Below are positions 7,936 to 16,880 of a DNA stretch of 39,445 nucleotides, piece after piece. The notes under the pieces are model-generated. The model saw only the letters and a list, made by a program, of their open reading frames with translations, ran no database searches and was not told the origin of the DNA. The stretch lies in NCBI GenBank assembly GCA_026399095.1, contig JAPLRP010000062.1, positions 1 to 39,445 on the forward strand, given 5' to 3'. The stretch's first letter is position 1; each line of letters begins with the position of its first letter. The position numbers and the translations under genes were made by a program. The stretch comes from Methylococcales bacterium. GTDB taxonomy: Bacteria > Pseudomonadota > Gammaproteobacteria > Methylococcales > Methylomonadaceae.

Positions 7936-8733
7936 TTAAATATCGTAAAAATCTTTAGTAGATAAAGCTGATTGTAGTTTGGCAATTTTTTTAATTTTAA
8001 TTTCTGAGTTGTTACTTATTTGATCACTGATGTTTGATCTAATACGTTGGGTAACAATGTCTTTATCGCTTGATGATAAAACAAGATAGACTAATACAGA
8101 ATTCTCTGTTTTATAATCAATAGGTTCATCAGAGCATTTTACGTTATCGGCAATTTTTTGACCTGCTGAATCATGCTCCTTAAAACAATACGCGCGTTTT
8201 GCATAGTTAATTAATTTACTTGCGTCATCTTTATTAAGTGTTTGTCCGTTCTTTAGGCTCATTGCTTGATTGGATGGGATTATCAATAACAAACAATATC
8301 TAATTGCATCAACTTTTTTTGTTGAATTTTTCGTTTTTGTATAAATTTGACCTACTGCAATTCCGATTAAGATTCCCATTGCAATTCCAATTCCGATTAA
8401 AACTGATTGGCTCGGAGTTACTAGGACGTCTTGATTTGCGACAAGTGCTTCACCAATTGTTTTGGAATTTATAACTGAATCTTCTTTAAGCATGCTTTTA
8501 TCTCTGATCTTAAGATTAACTTCATTTTGCACTTCGCTTAGGAAGTTAATAAAATCGAAGTTGTCGTACCATTCATCATCATTTTCAACTTCTTTTATGT
8601 ATTCATTTAACCCTTTGATAAATTCTTTAAAGGATTGACTATTACCCAACTGCACTATTATCTCATCGGGTTTTAATTTTATGGCCTCATCAATTAGCTC
8701 TACTCGCTGAAGAAGAGCACCAATGTTACTCAT
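7936..8733 (-). CDS. Single-pass membrane protein between two large GTPases
   Basis: 265 residues, unknown family. About 100 soluble, mostly helical N-terminal residues precede one strong transmembrane helix (SVLIGIGIAMGILIGIAVGQ) followed by TKTKNSTKK, a basic stop-transfer. A soluble C-terminal part of about 115 residues follows with two Cys and many Lys (YAKRAYCFKEHDSAGQKIAD). By the positive-inside rule the C-terminal part would be cytoplasmic. Its ATG overlaps the stop of the 779-residue GTPase by four bases (ATGA), so the two are translationally coupled and probably equimolar partners. No signal peptide. Role as a membrane anchor or sensor for the GTPases is an inference from order and coupling. 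Confidence 0.7.
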   Translation of the reverse strand: MSNIGALLQRVELIDEAIKLKPDEIIVQLGNSQSFKEFIKGLNEYIKEVENDDEWYDNFDFINFLSEVQNEVNLKIRDKSMLKEDSVINSKTIGEALVANQDVLVTPSQSVLIGIGIAMGILIGIAVGQIYTKTKNSTKKVDAIRYCLLLIIPSNQAMSLKNGQTLNKDDASKLINYAKRAYCFKEHDSAGQKIADNVKCSDEPIDYKTENSVLVYLVLSSSDKDIVTQRIRSNISDQISNNSEIKIKKIAKLQSALSTKDFYDI

Positions 8734-11066
8734 AAAGAGTCCCAGTTATAGATTAACTTGTTTGTGAGTTTATCTAATTGTTGAGTTCTTTCAAGTAAAG
8801 GCTCCCAAAGGATTTTTACTTTTTCATAATCATCAATATTTTGTTGATACGCTTGATTAAGTTTGTTGTTAAAATCTTCTAATACGCTTTCTTGTTCTTT
8901 AACGACATTGGCATTTAAATCAACAAAATATTGATATAACATTTCTTGAAAAGGCATTAATAAGGAATCTAATTGACCAATTAATTCAAAAGCAATGTCA
9001 TTGTGTAGCGTTTGATGGCTAGGGAATTTTTTATAAGAAATGATTTTTGTAAAAAGCCATAAAAAACCATAGTGCACTTCTCTGGTGGAGTTTTGCGCAT
9101 GGGTTTTTAAGTCAAAAAAATAAATTTCTGGGGTGTGTAAATTATTTAATATTGAATTATTGATAGAGAGATTCCATTCAGGTGCAATAGTCTTTATATT
9201 ATTCCGTAAATAATCTAAATAATGTTTCATCAATAAATCTATCGTGTCATGGATACGTTTATTTTCTAGACTGCTATAGATGGTAATTACATTATGGACA
9301 ACTTTATTAATAGATTCTAAAAAATGATTTAATGTTTGGGTAACATTAAGATCAGAGTTTCCATTTAATAACTGTTGCTCTTCTTTCAGTTTTATTTTTG
9401 TATAAAAATGCAGATACTCATGACATTCGTTAGCTAACTCCAGTTGTAAATGATTAGGTAAATTTTCGACTGTTGTATTTTTAAAATCACGATGCCCCGC
9501 AATAAGTGATTGCTTTACCGCAGTAAGTACACCCAGAGCTTGAGTTTTTATGTTGGCATTCCACGAAAATAAGGGAGTTAATTTTTCTTCAGTGAGCGTG
9601 CCTTGATAAATTTTTGTTTCAAATAAAGCTTCAGAAAAAATTTCTAAGGCATTGCTAATGGATCCAGGATTTTTTTTTAACTCTTCTTTTAGGTATTCAA
9701 TGGGCTCAATTAAACTAGAGTTGGCTTGTGCTATAAACTCACGTAGCTCACTATTTTGTCTAATTAATAACTCTCGCGCTTTAGCATATGTTTCTTCTGA
9801 ACTGTTCAACTCACTGTAACAAGTTCTTGATAATTCACCAATAGCATAGCCAACTTCTTTCTCAAAGTTTTGAACGATAGTCGGAATGACTAAGGTAGGA
9901 AAATGTATTTGAATATGATTATCTAATTGTTTAAAAAACTCGGCGCCGTAACTATTGTTCCAAACGACTTCATTGATGCGTTGAAAATCGTGGTCTTTCC
10001 ATGAACTAATTCTACGTGGTAAGTCATCTAGTAATTCTTCAGGAATTAAACTATTAAAATGTTTATCTAATTCGTCAGCAGAATGTATACGGTCATTTAC
10101 TGATTTAATAAGTTGAGCATGTAAAGCGGGTAAAGAACTTAACGGACTAAAAGTTAAATTTTCTAATGTATCTCGATGCTCTGGGAGTTCTTTATATAGA
10201 ATGTCGGTGATTTCGGTTTTAACTTTGTCTATGTGCTCATCTCTTCGACGATCGGCTTCGTGATCAGATAAAAACGCATCAATACGATTTAAGATAAACA
10301 TCATACGAGCGGGTGAACCGCCCATGTGTTTTATTTGCTGTAATACTTGTTGTACTAATTCTATTCGGCGATTTTCATCCGTTTCTTCCATATTGTAAGC
10401 AACTAAACACAATGCATCACGACAGCTTTTAATGACCTGGGCATTAGTATTGTCTTGATGATTTCGCAAGCCTGGCAAATCCATTAATTTGAATTGAGTG
10501 CTTTTAGGAAGGTTCGAGAGTGCTAATAATTCAGGATTGTTAAAACATGCTAGGGGATAAGTCAGCTCAATATGTGGAGACGCTAATTGACCAATATGCT
10601 TATTTGTATTAAAGCTATCCATAACTGTAGTTAATTTATTACGGATTTCACTATCAGATAGATCGTGCCATTCATCGCATTCCCAAAGCGCCCCATCAGT
10701 TTTATGGATATTTAATATTCGTTTATTGTCAGGACTATTATGGATATAAACTACGCCCGCACTCATTTCTTGGGTCATTCGTGGCATTAAATCTGCACCA
10801 CATAATAAATTAACAATTGTACTTTTACCGCTACTGGTTGTACCGGTAGTGGCTAAAATAAGTGTAGGGCTTTGAAGATCCTTATGCAGCCGTTCAATGG
10901 CAAACCTAAATTTATCATTTAACTGATTAAAATGCGCTATATCAAGATGTGGATGTTCTTTAGCCGTATTACAAATATTTTCGATAATGGTTGACCAATG
11001 TGCCTCTATTAATTTTGAGTGATCAAAAAGATGGTTAAAAATATTGGTCTTAGTTGGAAGCGTCAT
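8730..11066 (-). CDS. Second dynamin-like large GTPase
   Basis: 778 residues from the ATG at 11066 (a TTG one codon upstream is also possible; AAGGAT lies 8 bp before). G1 is GTTSSGKST (about 75-83), followed by ADLMPRMTQEMSAG as switch I. G3 is MDLPGLRNHQD (about 197) and G4 LNRID (about 262), so the GTP site is complete. The remaining 500 residues are helical, as in dynamin stalks, with no transmembrane segment. It is not a close duplicate of the 781-residue GTPase: motifs differ and no long identities are seen. Translationally coupled to the single-pass membrane protein after it. The likely role is membrane-linked defence or vesicle work, inferred from family. Confidence 0.83.
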   Translation of the reverse strand: MTLPTKTNIFNHLFDHSKLIEAHWSTIIENICNTAKEHPHLDIAHFNQLNDKFRFAIERLHKDLQSPTLILATTGTTSSGKSTIVNLLCGADLMPRMTQEMSAGVVYIHNSPDNKRILNIHKTDGALWECDEWHDLSDSEIRNKLTTVMDSFNTNKHIGQLASPHIELTYPLACFNNPELLALSNLPKSTQFKLMDLPGLRNHQDNTNAQVIKSCRDALCLVAYNMEETDENRRIELVQQVLQQIKHMGGSPARMMFILNRIDAFLSDHEADRRRDEHIDKVKTEITDILYKELPEHRDTLENLTFSPLSSLPALHAQLIKSVNDRIHSADELDKHFNSLIPEELLDDLPRRISSWKDHDFQRINEVVWNNSYGAEFFKQLDNHIQIHFPTLVIPTIVQNFEKEVGYAIGELSRTCYSELNSSEETYAKARELLIRQNSELREFIAQANSSLIEPIEYLKEELKKNPGSISNALEIFSEALFETKIYQGTLTEEKLTPLFSWNANIKTQALGVLTAVKQSLIAGHRDFKNTTVENLPNHLQLELANECHEYLHFYTKIKLKEEQQLLNGNSDLNVTQTLNHFLESINKVVHNVITIYSSLENKRIHDTIDLLMKHYLDYLRNNIKTIAPEWNLSINNSILNNLHTPEIYFFDLKTHAQNSTREVHYGFLWLFTKIISYKKFPSHQTLHNDIAFELIGQLDSLLMPFQEMLYQYFVDLNANVVKEQESVLEDFNNKLNQAYQQNIDDYEKVKILWEPLLERTQQLDKLTNKLIYNWDSL

Positions 11067-11136
11067 CAATGAATCCTTTTAAATTTTTTATTGCTCTGTT
11101 TAATAAGCGAGTATGAATATGTTGGTAGATAAATTT

Positions 11137-12696
11137 TTAATATGTTGTTTTAATAAATTCAGCAATCTTATCGCTATTATCAATAATAAATTGTCCTGTA
11201 TTACTAATTTGCTTCCGCCATTCACGCCAATAGCTTTTGTCTTTTTGATTATTCAAACATCTTAAATACCGGGCCCGTTGAGCATCATCCAGTAGTTCAT
11301 GAATTAATGGCATTAAACCATCATCAATATTGTAAGTTGGTTTTTCAGGTGCAAGGCAAACTGGCACAATGTGCCCTAAGGGTATACTTAAATCTTGTGA
11401 AATTGCTTCGCAGACATCTCGTATACTCTGTGCTTTTATAGATTGGGGATCTTGAATGTTATACGGAGGCAACCATTCTCTGAAGGGTCTTAATCGATCA
11501 ATTTGCGTAGCAACGGCAATAATTACCGGCAGGGTTCTATTCTTTCTATGTAATTGAAACTCCTGACGTAATTTTTGAAGTTGTTTTGCATCTTCTTCTC
11601 TCGCTGCGTGTGAGGCATTGCATACAATCAAGACAATATCGATTTCTTCCCATGCCTTTTTTAATTGTGAGGGTGCTGCTTCATGCTCTAAACCACCGTA
11701 ACCCGCACTATCAAGAATAGTCGCAACTTCTAATCCGTCTCGTTCCAATTTAAAAGGTGTTATTTGCGAGGTAGTCGGTAATACACCTTCGGCTGTTTTA
11801 ATTTCACCAAATAATTTATTAATTAAAGTAGATTTACCACTACTAACTTGCCCTAAGACCAGTATTCGTAAAGGTTCGATGGATTGTTCATAAGCTTTTA
11901 TATTTTTTATGTCTTTTTTGGATGCATCACTTAATGTTTCAGTGGGTGCAATATCATCTAAAGTAATTTGACCGCTATATAGCTGAATAGCGTAATAGCC
12001 AAGTTTACTGATGTAAGCACTGAATAGGCGTTGCAATACTTCTTCTCGAATTAAATTAAATCCTTTTTCGATTAATAAGCTACGTGCACCACCTAGTGCA
12101 GCACCTGGCCAATTAAAAAAACCATTTACTACAGAAACTAAAGACTTTACTTTATTGGCTTTATTAACATAGTCTCTAGTTAAAAGCAGATCACCAACTT
12201 GTACAGCATGGCTACCGGGGATTTTATCTAAAACATCTCGTTGTAAGTCCGCACAAACTAAACTAATTAATTTTAGTAAATAAGGAATCGGGAATTCTAA
12301 AATAGGATATTTTGACTTAGCGTTAAAATGACTTGCGACCAATAGCAATACTTCGTTAGTTAACTTGAAGGCTTTATCAGGATTGGTTAATAAATCCATT
12401 TTTGCAGGGTAGTTTTTAGCGAATTTCTCTAATTCTGCCCAAGCATCTAGCGCATCATCTGACCAATTAGGATTTGGGTTAATATCAATGGATTTAACGA
12501 TTAATGGTATTTTTTGATGACCGCGCCATGTCGTTAAGGCATAAATAAGAGCCGTATTTGCAGAGAGAACCCCTGCACCTTGATAAAGCCAATCTTGTAG
12601 CCATAAAAAGTACAGGCCGAAACCAACCAATGCAATTAAGGGTATTAAAAATAATGATCCTAAAATAATGCCATGGAAATTAAATAGTGATCGCAT
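11137..12696 (-). CDS. Membrane-anchored GTPase with N-terminal helices
   Basis: About 519 residues from the ATG at 12696. The N-terminus has two hydrophobic helices (GIILGSLFLIPLIALVGFGL, then LYQGAGVLSANTALIYALTT). Around 80-250 lies a helical region of unknown family, with a second weak hydrophobic part near SVVNGFFNWPGAALGGARSL. The GTPase domain starts near 275 with G1 GQVSSGKST, G2 TT, G3 DSAGYGG and G4 TQID (TQIDRL). This resembles the YfjP/50S-ribosome-binding-type GTPase fold (TRAFAC class) rather than dynamins. It sits 11 bp after the 391-residue GTPase and before the large dynamin-like gene. A membrane-tethered switch working with the soluble GTPases is the simplest reading. Confidence 0.75.
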   Translation of the reverse strand: MRSLFNFHGIILGSLFLIPLIALVGFGLYFLWLQDWLYQGAGVLSANTALIYALTTWRGHQKIPLIVKSIDINPNPNWSDDALDAWAELEKFAKNYPAKMDLLTNPDKAFKLTNEVLLLVASHFNAKSKYPILEFPIPYLLKLISLVCADLQRDVLDKIPGSHAVQVGDLLLTRDYVNKANKVKSLVSVVNGFFNWPGAALGGARSLLIEKGFNLIREEVLQRLFSAYISKLGYYAIQLYSGQITLDDIAPTETLSDASKKDIKNIKAYEQSIEPLRILVLGQVSSGKSTLINKLFGEIKTAEGVLPTTSQITPFKLERDGLEVATILDSAGYGGLEHEAAPSQLKKAWEEIDIVLIVCNASHAAREEDAKQLQKLRQEFQLHRKNRTLPVIIAVATQIDRLRPFREWLPPYNIQDPQSIKAQSIRDVCEAISQDLSIPLGHIVPVCLAPEKPTYNIDDGLMPLIHELLDDAQRARYLRCLNNQKDKSYWREWRKQISNTGQFIIDNSDKIAEFIKTTY

Positions 12697-12707
12697 CAAA
12701 TTGTGCC

Positions 12708-13883
12708 CTATTTCTTGAGTAGTTGACGGGCGTCAGAAAATGCAGTTGCATAAGTTTCCTTTATCATTTTTCTGTCAGGTAAAGCACCCCGTTTGACACT
12801 GTACAGATAGACACAAAAGGCTTTGCCCAAAGCATAAGTCATCGCACCTGAATAGGCCCCCGATACTGCCCAGCCATAAACAGGCACAAGCCCTAGTAAT
12901 TCTCTCCCTAGTAAGCCCAATCCGATACTCGTGCCGAAAAGTGTAATAAATTCTGTATAAAGCTGACGTGTTAATGTAAGTTCATAAATTGACGCAATAC
13001 TATGAAATAACTTTGCTTGAGTGGCACAAACCAAGGGAATACCAACCACAGGAACAGCCCCCACACCCATGTTTAAAAGAGAATAGCCTGTAATGTGTGG
13101 GTGAGCTTGCTCAGCGTGATAATCTAGTAGTTCTTTATGTTTTTTTGATCCTCTTAATAAATTAATTAGGCCTTTGGGTAATACTTCTTCAATCGTGTTC
13201 CATAATTCTTCTAGCCCGTAACTAGAGGGAGTGTAACCATCTTCTGGCAAAGTAAAATCAACCGGCACGAAGTGAACATTCTCGCCTAATGGCTTAAACC
13301 AATCCCGCTGATGTAATAAAACTCGAGTTAAATCATGGGGTATTTCTGGTGGTAATGGAGACTGTTGATAGGGATAGGGCTGAATATGCTCGAATTCTGT
13401 ATTTGGATAGCACTCGTGTAATGAGGTTTGAATAACGACAATAGGCCATTTTGGATGTTGTTCATGTATTTTAAAAACAGCTTTAACCACTTCGGATTGA
13501 TTCATATCAGAAGCTCGTAGCACTACGATTAATAAATGAGCATTATTGGCGCACCATTTAAGGTCTTCGGTAGGATCATAATTGGCCTCACCTAGACCTC
13601 TTGTATCTAAAAATCGTATTATTGGGTGAGAGGACGAGGGGAAATCATAAAGTTGTGATGTCTTTGTGCAGGGGATAAAACCATTACCTATTTGCGCGTT
13701 ATCGTTACCCGTAATTTGACGAATTAAAGATGTTTTTCCCGATTGAGTTTTACCAAGCAACCAGAAAACAGGTGTTGGCAATTGCTTTTTAATATCTTCA
13801 ATTTTAGATTCTAGACCCTCCGCTTTTGGCGTAAAAATAGCATCGCCTAATCCCTGCCAAGTCCAGTTGTTGAAAATCGCCAT
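12708..13883 (-). CDS. GTPase with DUF697-like hydrophobic C-terminal domain
   Basis: 391 residues. The N-terminal G domain has G1 GKTQSGKTS (about 44-52), G2 TKT, G3 DTRGLGE (about 92) and, at the place of G4, QTSLHE, in which the canonical Asp is replaced by Glu and the Asn/Lys is absent. From about 265 onward there is a Gly-rich hydrophobic domain (LLNMGVGAVPVVGIPLVCAT ... GLLGRELLGLVPVYGWAVSG), which matches the layout of YcjX/DUF697-type GTPases and suggests membrane association. It is the first of the four GTPase genes. The altered G4 may mean loose nucleotide preference. Family naming beyond 'DUF697-like' is not secure. Confidence 0.75.
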   Translation of the reverse strand: MAIFNNWTWQGLGDAIFTPKAEGLESKIEDIKKQLPTPVFWLLGKTQSGKTSLIRQITGNDNAQIGNGFIPCTKTSQLYDFPSSSHPIIRFLDTRGLGEANYDPTEDLKWCANNAHLLIVVLRASDMNQSEVVKAVFKIHEQHPKWPIVVIQTSLHECYPNTEFEHIQPYPYQQSPLPPEIPHDLTRVLLHQRDWFKPLGENVHFVPVDFTLPEDGYTPSSYGLEELWNTIEEVLPKGLINLLRGSKKHKELLDYHAEQAHPHITGYSLLNMGVGAVPVVGIPLVCATQAKLFHSIASIYELTLTRQLYTEFITLFGTSIGLGLLGRELLGLVPVYGWAVSGAYSGAMTYALGKAFCVYLYSVKRGALPDRKMIKETYATAFSDARQLLKK

Positions 13884-13976
13884 ATTTATCCATTAAAAAA
13901 ATTAAATCAAAAAGTATTGAATCTTTAACCCAGATTTGTTTATTAATACCGTTGGTGTGTCTATTAAGAACTCTAT

Positions 13977-14222
13977 CTAATCAGTCTTTTTGATAAACAA
14001 CTGATACCAAATATGTAAAGAAATACCGACTAAGGGAACCAAAGCAACTGAGAGTTCTGCCGGTGAGCAATTACCACTACAAGCATCTTGAACTTTAAAA
14101 AAGACAACCAGTGAGATGATTAAAGAAATAAGTACCCAACCTAACTTCAATAGTCTTTTGAAAGCGCGAGGATTAAGCGCACCTATAAGCAAGATAACAA
14201 CAATAGCGACAATATAAATCAT
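13977..14222 (-). CDS. Small membrane protein (81 aa)
   Basis: Three hydrophobic helices are visible: MIYIVAIVVILLIGAL at the very N-terminus, LGWVLISLIISLVVFF in the middle and LSVALVPLVGISLHIW near the end. A short loop with two Cys (DACSGNC) lies between the second and third. The two Cys could form a disulfide if the loop is periplasmic. Unknown family. It precedes the first GTPase gene by 93 bp on the same strand, so it may be the first gene of that operon. A promoter is not obvious in the 14223-14400 stretch upstream. Confidence 0.55.
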   Translation of the reverse strand: MIYIVAIVVILLIGALNPRAFKRLLKLGWVLISLIISLVVFFKVQDACSGNCSPAELSVALVPLVGISLHIWYQLFIKKTD

Positions 14223-14409
14223 GGCCGACCCTATCCTTATTGAAAGTTATTACCCGCCTCGGTAAACAGATAGGCAGACTCATTTTTTAAATTAACGTAT
14301 CATGACTTATTGCTTTGCATATAGCCAGAAGAATTGGTTTGATATTTGCAATTATTATTTGATTAAAATTGAAGCTTTATAACTGTCAATAAGCGACAAC
14401 AAAGTTAAC

Positions 14410-14520
14410 CTACTCGCCCCTACCCAAATATTCATTTAAGCCTTTATCAATATCTACCTGCAACTCTTCCGAACTGATGATCCGATTATGCGGAATCCAA
14501 TAGCGCACAATCGGCAGTAT
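14410..14520 (-). pseudogene. Duplicated 3' end of the WYL regulator gene
   Basis: These 111 bp match the 3' end of the intact WYL gene (15510-15620) at about 91 percent by eye, including the stop codon. They encode the same last 36 residues with a few changes (ILPIVRYWIPHNRIISSEEL ... LNEYLGRGE). Beyond 14520 the similarity stops sharply. This is therefore a truncated second copy, in the same orientation, and it forms a direct repeat around the 267-residue membrane-protein gene. Up to 14657 I see only short disrupted frames. Confidence 0.85.
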
Positions 14521-14657
14521 TAATCGTCCCATAAGTTTTCGCAACCAACCGCCTAAGTATATTTTTCCGCATACCAGGTATCGGGCAATCTAAAAAAGCT
14601 TTTCACCAGTTCTATTTTTTGCTGGAACTAATTTAGTTTTTAGAGTATTTAACCGTT

Positions 14658-15461
14658 TTATTTAAATTTAGAAAACATAGAGGTCTTGTCTTTTTTATCT
14701 AAAATACTATAAGCCATAGATACACAAAGACTCATTACTTCTTTTTCTTTAAATATACTAGAAAATGCATTAGCTCCAGCAATTAACGAGGCCCCTAGAA
14801 TAATACAACCAGCTATTGGTAATATTGGAATGCCAACAGTAAAAAACACTAAATTGGTCCATATACCTAGACCAAAACCTGATATTAATAAAAAAGCTTT
14901 GCCAAACAATAACAGTCCCATTAAAGGCCCCATGACTTTAAATACAATACTAAAAACTTGTATAGGAGTTTTTTTATTACCGTCCAATAACCCATCTATA
15001 GCATCTAATACTTTTTGCTCTTTTTTAGTGACACCTAATATAGAAATAAAACGACTTTTCCAAACTTTAAAAACGCCTTTAAAATAATTCAAAGTTTCCG
15101 CTTTATCTTCAGAAACAACACCACTACGAATTATACGTTCAAGATTAGTATTTAACTCCATTCTAAGAAGTTGAATATGATTTTCGCCATCAATAGTTAT
15201 TGGAATATAATCACTTGTGCCGGCCTCAAAGGTAAAAGAACCAGAACCAAAATTCATTGCATTATTAACTAAATCGAAGTACTCCTTACCGAATGCTTTC
15301 TGTAACGCTACAAGTGCAGTAGCGCCTTTTTGTATGCTTTCAGTGGCTTTAGAAAGCTGTCCTGTTCGCTCTGAACCAGATATAACACCCCAAATTCTTT
15401 GAGCAACGGGTTGTCCAACTTCCTTAACGAGTAATGCAAGCAATGGTGTTACCATAAGCAT
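14658..15461 (-). CDS. Two-helix membrane protein within a repeat-flanked cassette
   Basis: 267 residues, family not recognised. The first 160 are mostly helical and soluble, with KATESIQKGATALVALQKAF and a central FGSGSFTFEAGTSDYIPITI strand region. Two long hydrophobic helices follow (VMGPLMGLLLFGKAFLLISG and LVFFTVGIPILPIAGCIILG). A short tail follows, rich in Lys and Met. The gene is more AT-rich than its WYL neighbour. It lies 48 bp after the WYL stop on the same strand and is bordered on both sides by copies of the WYL 3' end, which suggests insertion or exchange as a unit. The start at 15461 lacks a clear ribosome site; one of the nearby Met codons could serve. It may be an effector or membrane partner in the block (inference). 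Confidence 0.6.
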   Translation of the reverse strand: MLMVTPLLALLVKEVGQPVAQRIWGVISGSERTGQLSKATESIQKGATALVALQKAFGKEYFDLVNNAMNFGSGSFTFEAGTSDYIPITIDGENHIQLLRMELNTNLERIIRSGVVSEDKAETLNYFKGVFKVWKSRFISILGVTKKEQKVLDAIDGLLDGNKKTPIQVFSIVFKVMGPLMGLLLFGKAFLLISGFGLGIWTNLVFFTVGIPILPIAGCIILGASLIAGANAFSSIFKEKEVMSLCVSMAYSILDKKDKTSMFSKFK

Positions 15462-15509
15462 TAATAACAGACTTAAATACTAAGTCTACGTCAAATATAT
15501 TACAATCAC

Positions 15510-16412
15510 CTATTCGCCCCTACCCAAGTATTCATTTAAACCTTTATCAATTTCTACCTGTAATTCTTCAGGACTGATGATCCGAATATGCGGAATCCAA
15601 TAGCGCACAATCGGCAGTATCTGATTGGGATGGCCAATTTTTGCCGAGATGATCAAACCACCATCTTCCAGTTCTTTTTCTATCACTTGATTGGCGATTA
15701 ATTTACGACGTTTAAAATAACCGGCAACTTCGGCGCGTACTTTTAAAACGACTTCTTGTTTGGCATCCGATAACCATATACCGTCATCTTCGGCTAATTG
15801 ATTATCAATGTTGGCATCCCAGACAAAGAAGCTATCCAAGGTTTCTAAGTTAGATAATTTAGTGATGCTGAATGACTTTAGCTTTTCACCATCTTGAGCG
15901 ACCAAATACCAGATGCCTTTATGGTTAACCAATTTATAGGGGGAAAGTGATTGATACGTCTTTAAGCCCTCGGCTTTCAGGTAACTAAATGACACCTGAC
16001 GATGCGCGATAATGGCTTTTTCTAGGTCTTTGAACAAGCCTCCCTTGTCGCCTATGTTTTCATAATGGTGGCCTTTAACCAATAAAGCGGATTGCACGCG
16101 TGAATCGAAAATATCCCGTAAAAAATCATTGGCCAAAGAAGGAAACAAACCCTTCACACCGGCCAAACCCGCAAAACGGTGTATATCTTTTATGCTGATT
16201 TTGCCTAGAAAAGTTGGGTCAAGTTGGTATCGGCCCTCAATTTTTTCCAAAGGAAGATAGGCAAAGCGCTCATTAAGATCGCGTTGGATGGTTCTAAGGT
16301 TTACCCCAAACTCCTCGGCCAAGGCATTAGGTTCAAGCTTTTCACCTTGGTTTAGTTTGACCAGCATCTGTGCGAGACGATAAACCAGTGTGTCATGATG
16401 ATTGTTGGCCAT
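15510..16412 (-). CDS. WYL-domain transcriptional regulator
   Basis: 300 residues. The N-terminal helix-turn-helix (about 5-60: 'LAQMLVKLNQGEKLEPNALAEEFGVNLRTIQRDLNERF') is followed by a WYL domain (about 135-205: 'AIIAHRQVSFSYLKAEGLKTY ... SPYKLVNHKGIWYLVAQD') and a C-terminal WCX-type extension. This is the build of BrxR/CapW-type regulators, which sense a ligand and control phage-defence operons. AAGGAA is well placed before the ATG. Upstream lies a dyad-containing promoter element (16443-16477) also found before two other genes in the window, so the protein probably controls itself and those. It heads the co-directional block that includes the GTPases. Confidence 0.92.
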   Translation of the reverse strand: MANNHHDTLVYRLAQMLVKLNQGEKLEPNALAEEFGVNLRTIQRDLNERFAYLPLEKIEGRYQLDPTFLGKISIKDIHRFAGLAGVKGLFPSLANDFLRDIFDSRVQSALLVKGHHYENIGDKGGLFKDLEKAIIAHRQVSFSYLKAEGLKTYQSLSPYKLVNHKGIWYLVAQDGEKLKSFSITKLSNLETLDSFFVWDANIDNQLAEDDGIWLSDAKQEVVLKVRAEVAGYFKRRKLIANQVIEKELEDGGLIISAKIGHPNQILPIVRYWIPHIRIISPEELQVEIDKGLNEYLGRGE

Positions 16413-16442
16413 TCGTTATTCCTTATAAATACGTTTACCAGC

Positions 16443-16477
16443 ATTATGCTTTTACCGGATGACAGGTGATGTCGTTT
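16443..16477 (-). promoter_or_regulatory. WYL gene promoter with shared 18-bp operator
   Basis: On the minus strand the 18-mer AAACGACATCACCTGTCA (16460-16477) contains the dyad GACA-N5-TGTC. Exactly 11 bp further comes CATAAT (16443-16448), a good -10, about 30 bp before the WYL start codon. No -35 consensus is present at 16-18 bp; the dyad covers that place, so an activator or repressor should act here. The same element with the same spacing recurs at 18465-18499 and 18556-18590. Confidence 0.6.
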
Positions 16478-16568
16478 AAATTGACCTAATTACCATTTGG
16501 AGAACAATTATGCCTTCAGCGTTAATGCACCAATTTATAGGTGAACCAATATTTTTGAATGGAAAAAA

Positions 16569-16844
16569 TTAGGTGCCGATAAGAAGAAATATCATAAACC
16601 CATACACAGGTAATAAAACAAAAGCGCCCCAAGAATCCTTATACGCAGTTGCCACCAGTAACACACCACCGACTAACAAACTTAAAGATAAGAAACTAAA
16701 AAAACCATCCATTGTTTTTGCAGTTAAATGCTTCAAGTAATTAGGGTAACGCGGATTATCAAATGACCTTTTTCTTCTCCACAAGGCAATCAAAACACTC
16801 GCCGCAATAAGGTACCAGCCAATCAATTGATTATTAAATTCCAT
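16569..16844 (-). CDS. Small membrane protein (91 aa)
   Basis: Three hydrophobic helices: LIGWYLIAASVLIALW near the start, then a basic cytoplasmic loop (RRKRSFDNPRYPNYLKHLTAK), then FFSFLSLSLLVGGVLLVATA and GAFVLLPVYGFMIFLLIGT at the end. Unknown family. It follows the 231-residue gene by 36 bp on the same strand and may be cotranscribed with it and the DUF4236 gene. No ribosome-binding site stands out. Nothing indicates a function beyond membrane location. Confidence 0.55.
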   Translation of the reverse strand: MEFNNQLIGWYLIAASVLIALWRRKRSFDNPRYPNYLKHLTAKTMDGFFSFLSLSLLVGGVLLVATAYKDSWGAFVLLPVYGFMIFLLIGT

Positions 16845-16880
16845 ACTTGGTTGGCTTTAGATAAAAACGATAACTGAAAA

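Noticed and set aside
16511-16573. 20-codon ORF (ATG after TTGGAG) upstream of the WYL gene on the plus strand
   Set aside because: Has a ribosome-like site but is tiny and without further support; could be a leader peptide, not enough evidence.
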